NCBI GenBank assembly: GCA_965661085.1
Contig: CBFIDA010000001.1
Location: forward strand, 62,001 to 126,000
Length of the DNA stretch: 64,000 bases
DNA from: CBFIDA01 sp965661085
Lineage (GTDB): Bacteria; Pseudomonadota; Gammaproteobacteria; Comchoanobacterales; Comchoanobacteraceae
Direction of reading: 5' to 3'
The translations under genes and the position numbers were made by a program. Positions 47,041 through 55,418 of this stretch are shown here, in pieces. The stretch's first letter is position 1; each line of letters begins with the position of its first letter. The notes beneath the pieces are model-generated. The model worked only from the letters and a program-made list of their open reading frames with translations, ran no database searches and was not told where the DNA came from.

Positions 47041-47340
47041 GTGCCCTCTTCACGACCCGATGAACTCATTCAAGCCCTGTTGGCACAATTACCAGAAGCT
47101 TTGCAAAGCTATAAATCTGAATTGGCCAAACATTTGGAGAGTCATTTGCAAAACAAACTGTCTGCGCATGGGTTTGTGCCTCGGGATGAATTCGACATCC
47201 AATGTGCAGCATTGGCCCGGACTGAAAAACGTTTGGCTGCGCTTGAGCAAACCTTAACCAAAACCCAAAAAACACAAACAAAACCCCAGGCTGATACCCA
47301 AAAAACATCGACCCCTCAGCAGAAAAAAAATCAAGACTGA
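47041..47340 (+). CDS. ubiK: Ubiquinone biosynthesis accessory factor UbiK (BMFP/YqiC family)
   Basis: A 99-aa protein with an N-terminal amphipathic segment (LLAQLPEALQSYKSELAKHLE), the family's conserved VPRDEFDIQ..ALARTEKRLAALEQ coiled-coil block and a Lys/Gln/Thr-rich tail. UbiK binds membranes and UbiJ, stimulating ubiquinone synthesis under oxygen. The start is GTG at 47041 behind AGGAG; an upstream in-frame TTG at 47020 has none. comM lies nearby, a common linkage, here with a glycosyltransferase gene between. Confidence 0.85.
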   Translation: MPSSRPDELIQALLAQLPEALQSYKSELAKHLESHLQNKLSAHGFVPRDEFDIQCAALARTEKRLAALEQTLTKTQKTQTKPQADTQKTSTPQQKKNQD

Positions 47341-47366
47341 CCCATGCATTTTTAGGAAGCATCGCC

Positions 47367-48332
47367 ATGTATATCACTCGTCCCCAAAAAATCATTGCCA
47401 TCATGTTGGCGGTATCCGTTGGATTGTTGGTTGCGCTCGACTTGGCCGCTTTGTTGTTGGCACCTGGCCGCATCTTGACCCACACCATACCCATTCAACA
47501 AGCCAAAGGTCCATACGGTGGCATGGGCGTCTATGCCATCAATTTGGATCGTGCACCACGACGGTGGGCTTTGCTTGAGCCACAAATTCAGGCACTACAC
47601 TTGCCTTATGCGCGTGTTGCTGCTGTGGATTACCGGCAACTGTCGCCAGACACCATTGACAAAATGACAGACCTGACTGGTAGAGAAGGCCGACGTTTTT
47701 TTGAAAAACGCCCGCCCAACCTGACCGAAGTTGCCTGCCAGATGAGCCACATCAAAGCCTGGCAAGCCTTCCTGAATAGCCGACAAATGTATGCATTGAT
47801 TTTAGAGGACGATGCCAAATTTAATCCAGTCCAGCTGAAAAACGCTCTGACTCGCGTGCAGCAGGTGCCACATCTTTGGGATAAAATCAAATTGAACTAT
47901 GAACGCCCAGAACACAAATTTCGCAAAGGCCTGACCGTCACATCCTGGCCCAAACAACACATGCAGCTGATTTTGTTTCCCAGCACCATTGGTGATGCAG
48001 CAGGTTACATCATCAACCGATATGCAGCCAGACAGATGCTGAGACGGAGCATGCCTTACACCTTGCCTGCCGACATCTACAACCAGCGTGACTGGGAGTT
48101 TCAAACCAAACAACTGATGCTGTATCCACGCATGGTCGAACAACGCAAAGATGTGACACATTACCGTGAATACACCGCCACCGAAAAGCCAAAAACTCAG
48201 CCACCACAATATTCGATGCGCTGGCGGCAAGGTTTGTTCAACATACGCAATCTCCATGAAATGCTGATGTTTCGGGCCAAACTGTACTTGCGTGCTTATG
48301 CGCATGTCGACCTTGAGCAACCACACAGCTGA
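47367..48332 (+). CDS. Membrane-anchored glycosyltransferase family 25 protein
   Basis: A 321-aa protein with one N-terminal transmembrane helix (about 9-32) followed by a GT25-type domain: VYAINLDRAPRRW, GEVACQ-like EVACQMSHIKAWQAFL, LILEDDAKF (the DxD-like acidic motif) and GDAAGYIINRYAARQML. Family members add sugars to lipooligosaccharide in Gram-negative bacteria. The anchor is unusual, since most GT25 enzymes are soluble, and an N-terminal helix would leave the domain on either side of the inner membrane depending on topology. It starts 26 bases after ubiK. Confidence 0.8.
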   Translation: MYITRPQKIIAIMLAVSVGLLVALDLAALLLAPGRILTHTIPIQQAKGPYGGMGVYAINLDRAPRRWALLEPQIQALHLPYARVAAVDYRQLSPDTIDKMTDLTGREGRRFFEKRPPNLTEVACQMSHIKAWQAFLNSRQMYALILEDDAKFNPVQLKNALTRVQQVPHLWDKIKLNYERPEHKFRKGLTVTSWPKQHMQLILFPSTIGDAAGYIINRYAARQMLRRSMPYTLPADIYNQRDWEFQTKQLMLYPRMVEQRKDVTHYREYTATEKPKTQPPQYSMRWRQGLFNIRNLHEMLMFRAKLYLRAYAHVDLEQPHS

Positions 48333-48439
48333 CCCTCAACGTCAAAGGCACATTCAGTATCACCAGCATTGGTAATGTCCTGTATTGCGTGCCACCACCC
48401 TGTCCATCACAATGATCTCAACCCAGATTGGATCTCGTG

Positions 48440-49945
48440 ATGGCTCATGCAACCTTGATGACACGCACCATGGTCGGACTCGAAGCCTACCTGATTGGCG
48501 TTGAGGTCCATCTCAGCCCTGGCCTGCCACGCTTCAGTATCGTGGGCATGCCTGAGGCTTCGATACAAGAAAGCAAAGAACGCGTTAGAAGTGCTTTGAT
48601 GAATGGCCAATTCGCCATGCCACAGCAACGCATCACCATCAACCTCACGCCGGCAAAATTGCCCAAAACAGGCACGCACTTTGATTTGCCCATCGCCTTG
48701 GCCATTCTGATGGCTTCGGGTCAATTGGACGCATCACAACACAGCACCGCCTATGAGTTTGTTGGCGAACTGTCTTTGACCGGCAGATTGTTGGCTGTAC
48801 CCGCCATCATGCAAAAAGCTTTGGCTTGCACCCAGGACCAACACAGGATGATGTTGCCAGCCATGCAAGTGCATCATGTGCACTGCATTCCAAACATCGA
48901 AGCCTATGGCGCCCCATCCTTACGTGCAGTGGTGAATCATCTTAACGGGCACACCCGTATCCCTGTCATCACCAAACAATCGATGCCCAACATGTGCCAC
49001 TCAGACATCAACCCCTATGCCAACATACAAGGTCAAACGCTGGCAAAAAGAGCATTGGGTATTGCGGCCGCAGGCGGACATCATTATCTCATGGTTGGCC
49101 CTCCTGGCACTGGAAAATCGATGCTGGCCGACATCATGCCACAGCTCTTACCTCACATGGATGACATGGCCACCATCACCGCAACCATCATTCGCCAATT
49201 GGATCAACCCGACGCCCCCATTTCAAGACAACGCCCTTTCCGCCATCCGCACCACAGCATTTCAGCAGCTGGGCTGCTCGGGGGCGGCAATCCCCCAAGA
49301 CCTGGTGAAATCACACGCGCACACTTGGGTGTGCTTTTTCTGGATGAGCTGACAGAATTCAGTCGCAACACTCTTGAACAGTTCAGAGAACCTTTGGAAA
49401 CAGGTCATATTGTGATTGCGCGTGCGGGGCATTGTATTCAATACCCCTCTCGTTTTCAGTTGCTCGCCGCCATGAATCCATGCCCTTGTGGCATGCTGGG
49501 ACATCCAACCAAACCGTGCCACTGCACCCCTGCACAAAGACAACGCTATTTGGCAAAATTGTCACAACCTTTGTTGGAACGTTTTGGCTTATGTGTGCAA
49601 TTGCATCCCCCAACACACACAAACCAGACACACCCTGCCGATGTGTTTTCAATCACATCGATCCACAGCGCTTATCAAACACAAATGACGCGCCAAAGCT
49701 GCCCCAACCAACAACTGCCACCTGGCCAGCTATATGCCATGCTGCATTGGGATGCTGCCACCACCCAAATATTTCAAGACATGGCCCAAAAACACCAATG
49801 GTCGAAACGCACCCAACACCAAACACTGAAAATCGCACGCACCCTGGCTGACTTAGAGCAAAAAATTGGCGTCACCACAGCACACCTGACCGAAGCACAA
49901 CAGTATTTGTGTGTGCATGTGTTTGAACGGTACCGATTGAACTGA
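48440..49945 (+). CDS. comM: ComM/YifB family Mg-chelatase-like AAA+ helicase
   Basis: A 501-aa hexameric AAA+ protein that promotes branch migration in natural transformation and recombination. It has the N-terminal ChlI-like domain (VEVHLSPGLPRFSIVGMPE, RITINLTPAKLPK), Walker A GPPGTGKS (about 216), GVLFLDELTEF (Walker B), the RPFRHPHHSIS motif typical of YifB, MNPCPCGMLGHP with zinc-ligand-like cysteines and the C-terminal domain. Length is normal and the frame intact. Start ATG at 48440; a TTG at 48428 is less likely. Confidence 0.93.
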   Translation: MAHATLMTRTMVGLEAYLIGVEVHLSPGLPRFSIVGMPEASIQESKERVRSALMNGQFAMPQQRITINLTPAKLPKTGTHFDLPIALAILMASGQLDASQHSTAYEFVGELSLTGRLLAVPAIMQKALACTQDQHRMMLPAMQVHHVHCIPNIEAYGAPSLRAVVNHLNGHTRIPVITKQSMPNMCHSDINPYANIQGQTLAKRALGIAAAGGHHYLMVGPPGTGKSMLADIMPQLLPHMDDMATITATIIRQLDQPDAPISRQRPFRHPHHSISAAGLLGGGNPPRPGEITRAHLGVLFLDELTEFSRNTLEQFREPLETGHIVIARAGHCIQYPSRFQLLAAMNPCPCGMLGHPTKPCHCTPAQRQRYLAKLSQPLLERFGLCVQLHPPTHTNQTHPADVFSITSIHSAYQTQMTRQSCPNQQLPPGQLYAMLHWDAATTQIFQDMAQKHQWSKRTQHQTLKIARTLADLEQKIGVTTAHLTEAQQYLCVHVFERYRLN

Positions 49946-50047
49946 TGGCACAAGCACCACGCACTTTAAAAAAGACAAAATATTGATTTTTCTTGTTGTT
50001 TATGTTAGCATGACTGTAAGACAATAATAAAATTAAAGGTAAAAACC

Positions 50048-51739
50048 ATGACAATAACTTTCATATGCCTTATCGCTGCCATTTCTCTCAGCATCTACCT
50101 ATTCAGGGCATGGCGTACAACAGCACCAAGAAGTCGCGTGGAGGAAAAATCCAACATGTTAGGGGATCCAAAGTCACCTGATGAACCAAAAAGGGCGCAC
50201 GATTTAACCAACCATGATACCAAAGACTCCACTGCCAACACACATGACATTCAATATAATCAACCGATGTCTGCATTTGATCCGATCACATGTGAGACAA
50301 CATTGATGAAAACAGCACAACGCAACCTCGACAAAAAACAAATTGAGGCACTGAAAAACGCTGGAGCACTCGAGTTAACCGCCCGTGACACCAAGGGCCG
50401 CACTGCCATCATGCATGCCATTGAACATGATCAAATTGACAATGTTCGAGCCTTTTTAGAAAACAAATCTACCGATATTTTCACAGCCAACACCATAGGT
50501 ATGGATGCGTTCTCGTTTGCTCTAGAGCGTGGCAACCCAAAAATGATTCAAGCGATGTTGGCATATGCTCAACATGATATCCAAAAGACATCGGGCATCC
50601 TTAAAAGACTTAGAGGAGTACGCGCCTTAAAGAAAAAGACATTACGAAACGCCACGGCAATGATGAAAAAAGCTGCATTAAAAGCCGAGATTTTGGATCT
50701 TAATGCGCAACTGAATATTGAAAAAAATCATCAACATAAATCCCAAGACAATCTAATGTTTGCGCGCCATAGGCTTCATATGATTCCAGCACAATTAAAG
50801 AAGCCAGCTCAAGACATCGTTCGGTTGAAAGAGGCAAAGGAAACATCTCAAAGCAAACACCAGAAGGCCAAGAAGGTGTATGAAAGCCTACTCGATGCCC
50901 AACAGCAAAAACAAAGCATAACGCCACACGAGAACCGCAATGCAACAAACCTGGCAACACCGCATATCTGCACATTTGAAGACTTTATAAGGAAAACCAA
51001 GCAGCATGCCAACAATCTGTTGCAAAGGATGAGCCATTCACCACAAGACCAAACGGCTGATACGATGACTAAGGCTCTGAAGGATAGCCATCAAAAAATG
51101 GTGTCCTTAAAACAAGAATCAGATCGCATTGAAAGAGAATTAGATGCTACACTTGCAGGACAAGAAACACTGAAGTCATCCCTTACAGACGCCAAATCCA
51201 ATGTTGAAAGATTGGAAGCATCAATCCAGGTTCGTCTCAATAAAATCAAAAGCATACAGGAAAAATTGGGACGCTATCAGGGCAAAATTGCACGCGATAC
51301 ACATGTGACTGACATCGCATTTAACGACGCCCAAAGACGTGTTAAACGTCTCGATAAGGCACACACGCAAATCAATGCTGACATTCAACAACATAAACAG
51401 AAATGGAAACAGATACAAACAACCATTACTGAACATTTCAACCAAGCAGTAGAATTGCGACTGTTAGATAAAGTTGAAATCTTGCTACGCTATACTAATG
51501 CGTATAAGCTTGAGCCGGCAACACTTTATGATTATTATATTGATACCTCATACACAAGACCAAAGCTATCAGCACATCTGCTCGAATCTGGCGCCATTGA
51601 TACAGAAAAACTGCACCAAAAATTGGAAAAATTGCCCTACCCCAGACTTCCGAAAATGGTATTGGCAAAGTTTGAGGCATCACAAAACAAGGGCTTACCT
51701 GAAATCAAACACACACCAGATGCCAAGCTGGGTGCTTGA
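50048..51739 (+). CDS. Membrane-anchored ankyrin-repeat / coiled-coil protein, effector candidate
   Basis: A 563-aa protein: N-terminal transmembrane helix (about 3-20), a hydrophilic linker, two or three degenerate ankyrin repeats (about 84-175; TLMKTAQRNLDKKQIEALKNAGA, then KGRTAIMHAIEHDQIDNVRAFLE), then a long Lys/Gln/Glu-rich coiled-coil region (about 200-480) and a helical C-terminus. No enzymatic motif. Ankyrin plus coiled coil is common in Dot/Icm effectors, so with icmW/icmX present a secreted or host-facing role is plausible, but no secretion signal was identified. AAAGG precedes the ATG; AT-richer than neighbours and in its own transcription unit after comM. Confidence 0.75.
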   Translation: MTITFICLIAAISLSIYLFRAWRTTAPRSRVEEKSNMLGDPKSPDEPKRAHDLTNHDTKDSTANTHDIQYNQPMSAFDPITCETTLMKTAQRNLDKKQIEALKNAGALELTARDTKGRTAIMHAIEHDQIDNVRAFLENKSTDIFTANTIGMDAFSFALERGNPKMIQAMLAYAQHDIQKTSGILKRLRGVRALKKKTLRNATAMMKKAALKAEILDLNAQLNIEKNHQHKSQDNLMFARHRLHMIPAQLKKPAQDIVRLKEAKETSQSKHQKAKKVYESLLDAQQQKQSITPHENRNATNLATPHICTFEDFIRKTKQHANNLLQRMSHSPQDQTADTMTKALKDSHQKMVSLKQESDRIERELDATLAGQETLKSSLTDAKSNVERLEASIQVRLNKIKSIQEKLGRYQGKIARDTHVTDIAFNDAQRRVKRLDKAHTQINADIQQHKQKWKQIQTTITEHFNQAVELRLLDKVEILLRYTNAYKLEPATLYDYYIDTSYTRPKLSAHLLESGAIDTEKLHQKLEKLPYPRLPKMVLAKFEASQNKGLPEIKHTPDAKLGA

Positions 51740-52163
51740 CGCAATCGCAGAACTGGTGGCCCTGTTCGATACATCCACCGCTCGACACAGTCACAACCGA
51801 TGGTTTTCAAATGCATCTCAAAGCATCGCAGCGCATTTCTGAAACTGTACTGATGATGAATCTTGGCAGAAGCACAGATACAAAAATTGATGGGCATACC
51901 ATGCTTCCTTTCAATAAGAGGACAGTGTAGGACCCTTCCATTACAAAACGCATCCTGCACTTTAAAACCATGTCCATAGGCCTAAGCGATGGTCCTGTGT
52001 TTGTGCTGAGCGATGTCAAGTGACCAGCCACTGCCAAAAGCGAGCAAGAAGCAGATTGCGCATCAAAACGTCCTGAAAGACAGGATGGCGAGGATGACAA
52101 ATCTGTACAATTGACATACAATGACAAAGCACACGGGGTGGTGTCCGCAACAGGGAGCGTGTT
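51740..52163. other. Intergenic region between the ankyrin protein and the glutamate-synthase-like gene
   Basis: About 420 bases without a convincing gene. Open frames on the minus strand (51637-51960, 51807-52178) lack ribosome sites and recognisable sequence. A TTGACA occurs near 52113 but has no good -10 at the right distance. GGGAG just before 52164 is the ribosome site of the next gene. Possibly decayed sequence. Confidence 0.35.
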
Positions 52164-53759
52164 ATGATTGTTCGCCATGGCATGGCGTTTGCTTTGACTT
52201 TATCGGCATTGATGCTGTTGGCCGCTGGCCATTTTTATCCCATTTATTACTCAGGATTTTATGTCTTGACCCCTTGCGTCATCCTTTATCTTTATGACAT
52301 TCAGTCCCATCACAATGTCTTACGCAATTACCCCATCATAGGTCATCTGCGCTATATGTTTGAGTTCATTCGTCCAGAAATACAGCAGTATTTTGTTGCC
52401 ACCAACCTGAGTGGCCGCCCCTACAATCGTGAACAGCGCAGCGTGGTCTATCAACGTGCTAAAAACCAATCTGATGCCCACCCTTTTGGCACAGAGCATG
52501 ATCTGACACAACCCGGTTATTGCTTTGCGGAACACGCCATGAACCCAACTGTGATTCCTCAGAGTTTTCAACGCATCTCGGTGGGTGGCAACAGTTGTCA
52601 GCAACCTTATCTGGCATCACGCATCAACATTTCTGGCATGAGTTTTGGCGCACTGAGTGGGCGCGCCATCCAAGCACTGAACTTGGGCGCCAAACAGGCC
52701 AACATGGCACACAATACTGGTGAAGGTGGCATCTCAAAACATCATCTCATGCATGGTGGTGATCTGATCTATCAAATTGGCACAGGTTACTTTGGTTGCC
52801 GCCATCCCGATGGCCAATTCAACCTCGAGGCATATCAACAGCAAGCGCAACTGGATGTGGTCAAAATGATTGAGCTGAAGATCTCTCAAGGTGCAAAACC
52901 TTCACATGGCGGCTGGTTGCCTGGACCCAAGATTGATGCAGAAATCGCAGAAGCACGCGGCATTCCTGTGGGGCAAGATTGTCATTCTCCCGCACACCAT
53001 CAAGCGTTTGACTCACCCATCACCTTGATGCATTTCATGGCAACACTGCGTGAACACAGCCAAGGCAAACCTGTGGGCTTCAAGCTTTGTGTCGGTCGAA
53101 AAGTCGACTTCATGGCCTTATGCAAAGCCATGATCGACACCAACATTTATCCAGATTTTATCACCATCGATGGTGCCGAAGGTGGCACAGGTGCAGCCCC
53201 GCTTGAATTCAGCAACCGACTTGGATTGCCAGGAGACGAAGCACTGAACTTTGTGCACAATGCCCTGGTGGGCTGTGACATTCGTCATCACATCCGTCTG
53301 ATCACCAGTGGCCATGTTGCCACAGCATTCGACGTGGTGAAAAAACTTGCGTTGGGTGCAGACATCTGCCACATTGCCCGCGCCATGATGTTCAGCATTG
53401 GCTGCATCCAAGCCATGAGCTGCCATACCAACACATGCCCAACAGGCATCACCACACAAGATCCTGCACGCCAAAAAGCGATTGTTGTCCCCCAAAAAGC
53501 ACAACAAGTTGCGACGTATCATGCTGCCACCATCCAGGCTGCTTTTGACATGATGAGCGCCATGGGCATCCCAACACCCGACGTGCTTGGCCCTCAACAC
53601 ATTTTAAGCCGTATCCATCAAGGCCATGCACAAACACTTGCCGACCTTTACCCGCAGCTTACACCAAACTCGCTGCTGAACAACACTGCCTCTGACGCAT
53701 ACGCAAGCCCTTGGTCCCAATCTTGTGCCACACAATTTGGGCAGATCGTGGTCCAGTAA
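52164..53759 (+). CDS. FMN-binding glutamate synthase-like family protein, membrane-tethered
   Basis: A 531-aa protein with two N-terminal hydrophobic segments (about 7-22 and 28-44), followed by a domain like the FMN/Fe-S (synthase) domain of glutamate synthase: INISGMSFGALSGRAI, HNTGEGGISKHH, KPSHGGWLPGPKI, DFITIDGAEGGTGAAP and a Cys cluster CIQAMSCHTNTCPTG that matches the 3Fe-4S loop. The glutaminase domain and the C-terminal beta-helix of GltB are absent. Members of this stand-alone family are often annotated as glutamate synthase, but their real substrate is uncertain. GGGAG ribosome site. No gltD nearby. Confidence 0.85.
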   Translation: MIVRHGMAFALTLSALMLLAAGHFYPIYYSGFYVLTPCVILYLYDIQSHHNVLRNYPIIGHLRYMFEFIRPEIQQYFVATNLSGRPYNREQRSVVYQRAKNQSDAHPFGTEHDLTQPGYCFAEHAMNPTVIPQSFQRISVGGNSCQQPYLASRINISGMSFGALSGRAIQALNLGAKQANMAHNTGEGGISKHHLMHGGDLIYQIGTGYFGCRHPDGQFNLEAYQQQAQLDVVKMIELKISQGAKPSHGGWLPGPKIDAEIAEARGIPVGQDCHSPAHHQAFDSPITLMHFMATLREHSQGKPVGFKLCVGRKVDFMALCKAMIDTNIYPDFITIDGAEGGTGAAPLEFSNRLGLPGDEALNFVHNALVGCDIRHHIRLITSGHVATAFDVVKKLALGADICHIARAMMFSIGCIQAMSCHTNTCPTGITTQDPARQKAIVVPQKAQQVATYHAATIQAAFDMMSAMGIPTPDVLGPQHILSRIHQGHAQTLADLYPQLTPNSLLNNTASDAYASPWSQSCATQFGQIVVQ

Positions 53760-53957
53760 GGCCACACACTTGCTCATTTTAAAAAACCATCTGCCGTTTG
53801 GTGCATGAAATTTGCCATCCTACAAACCATCTATTCGATGCATCACCGTGAACATCCGGGGCCTCAGGTGCCAACGATGTTTGATAAACTTTGACACAAT
53901 GATCGATCTGCATGATTTGATGCAGCACATCTTATTTCCAGCGACGTCAAATAACGG

Positions 53958-54974
53958 ATGCCCGACATGCCTCATCATCATGCCGCTCAATGCAGGCAAA
54001 AGACCCCAAAAAGCACTGCAAAAAACCACCCAACCATCAGTCCGCCAACATGGCAACTCTCTTGGTGGCCTTGGTTGCCTTGCCAACCCTCAGACAAGAC
54101 ATGGCAAAAAAAAGCAATGTGGGTGACAACAGTCAGTTTTTTGCTCGGCTTATATCCTGCGGCTTTCTTTACCATGCAAGCCCATCTCATTGATCACGGC
54201 CGTGCGCAAATCAAGGTTTTGGTGGCATTGCTTTGCACCTATGGTTTTCAAACATTCTGTTGGCGTCAACTTGAATGGTACTTGGGCATCATTCAACATG
54301 ACATGCGCCGTAACATTTGGCAAAAAGGCCTCAAAATTTGGCACCATCACGCACCCTTCCAATCCTCAAACATGCCATTCAGGGAACATTTGGGAAGCAT
54401 TGCCGATTACTATTGCAATTGGTGGCCTTGGGCACACAGTGTGCGAACATTGGTGATGTCGTTGGGTGCATTGTGTGTGATGCATCATCATGCAGCCAAT
54501 CTGTGTTGGCCTATGGCGTTGATCATTCTCAGCATGCTGCAATGCACCCATCGACACCAAAAACCCAACCAACAACTGAGCCAAAAAAGTCAACTGGATG
54601 TGGCACAGGGTTGGTACCTTTTGACATTGCATGCCAAACAGCACAGCCGCAACAAAGGCGCGCGGCAACAACACTTGGAACAACACTTAAATCTGGCCCT
54701 ACGATCCCTGAAAGCACTGCATCTTGCACACACCAAAAACCGCAGCATCAGAAGCGTCATGAGCATCCTAGGTCTTTCATGGATTTTTGCACAAACATGG
54801 TACAGCCACCACCGTCATTTGCTCAGCCTTGGAGACATGGTCATGTGTTTGGGTCTCAGCATTCAAATGCTTGAATTGCTGTACGGCCTCAATGAGCAAT
54901 GGCTGCTTTGGCATACTGCTTGGTCGAAAGCCAAACGTGCACAACTGCAATTTCTGAATGACGCATCAACATGA
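53958..54974 (+). CDS. ABC exporter-like membrane domain protein without ATPase (tentative)
   Basis: A hydrophobic 338-aa protein, start uncertain (an ATG at 53958, or in-frame ATG codons further in such as at about 54117). Hydrophobic segments near 55-75, 85-105, 160-200 and 255-310, with the long intervening helical stretch containing WYLGIIQHDMRRNIWQKGL, have the spacing of a type-I ABC exporter transmembrane domain. No Walker or signature motif follows, and no ATPase gene is adjacent. It could pair with an ATPase elsewhere, or be a degraded exporter. Unusually rich in Trp, His and Gln. The fold call is an inference from pattern only. Confidence 0.5.
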   Translation: MPDMPHHHAAQCRQKTPKSTAKNHPTISPPTWQLSWWPWLPCQPSDKTWQKKAMWVTTVSFLLGLYPAAFFTMQAHLIDHGRAQIKVLVALLCTYGFQTFCWRQLEWYLGIIQHDMRRNIWQKGLKIWHHHAPFQSSNMPFREHLGSIADYYCNWWPWAHSVRTLVMSLGALCVMHHHAANLCWPMALIILSMLQCTHRHQKPNQQLSQKSQLDVAQGWYLLTLHAKQHSRNKGARQQHLEQHLNLALRSLKALHLAHTKNRSIRSVMSILGLSWIFAQTWYSHHRHLLSLGDMVMCLGLSIQMLELLYGLNEQWLLWHTAWSKAKRAQLQFLNDAST

Positions 54975-55007
54975 TCATTAGCCTTGTATGCACAAACAGA
55001 CCCAGCA

Positions 55008-55193
55008 TCAAGGCTGGTGCAATTTGATGTAAAGTGCATAAATTTTTACAAACGTTTTGGGCGACATCACACCGGTGTTTTTGACTTTATACAATGTTGC
55101 ACGGGATATCCCCGTCAACAAGGCAATGTCTTCCACAGACAAACCTGATGTCTCGAAAACATCAGAAATTAAAAAATTTTCATTCTTAAACAT
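55008..55193 (-). CDS. Small helix-turn-helix protein (Cro-like)
   Basis: A 61-aa protein that is almost entirely one HTH domain: SVEDIALLTGISRATLYKV (about 19-37) is a clear turn and recognition helix, followed by a short dimerisation-like tail. It is transcribed divergently from the larger HTH regulator at 55419, like the cro/cI arrangement of phages, and two operator-like palindromes lie between them. Ribosome site AGG is close to the ATG and modest. No phage genes are visible nearby. Confidence 0.6.
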   Translation of the reverse strand: MFKNENFLISDVFETSGLSVEDIALLTGISRATLYKVKNTGVMSPKTFVKIYALYIKLHQP

Positions 55194-55290
55194 AGGCCTA
55201 ACAACCTGTTACTGAAAGCTGTGTCCATATGCTGTGCTTCCTTATTAAAAAAACTAGACTTCATCCAAACGATGCGATTAATCTATGAAC

Positions 55291-55309
55291 GTTCATGTGT
55301 ATGTGAAAC
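55291..55309. promoter_or_regulatory. Operator-like imperfect palindrome, site 1
   Basis: GTTCATGTGTATGTGAAAC: arms TTCAT and GTGAA (one mismatch) around a GTGTAT centre. It lies between two divergent HTH regulator genes. The same centre recurs 63 bases away (site 2), about six helical turns, so both would face the same side of DNA. Confidence 0.45.
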
Positions 55310-55352
55310 ATGTGTTTTGAAGTCATGTTTTTCCATCATTATCCATGGGCCA

Positions 55353-55372
55353 ATCCTACGTGTATGTAGGAT
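55353..55372. promoter_or_regulatory. Operator-like perfect palindrome, site 2
   Basis: ATCCTAC and GTAGGAT form perfect 7-base arms around GTGTAT (55353-55372). It lies 47 bases upstream of the TTG start of the S24-like regulator. The shared GTGTAT centre with site 1 suggests binding by one dimeric repressor, most simply either of the two flanking regulators. Confidence 0.5.
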
Positions 55373-55418
55373 ATTTGCCATGCAAAAGGATGCGTAATAC
55401 TCAAATAGGAGGTAGTCT

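Noticed and set aside
51807..52178. 123-codon minus-strand frame between the ankyrin protein and the glutamate-synthase-like gene
   Set aside because: Overlaps the start of the latter, has no ribosome site, and the product is low in recognisable structure.
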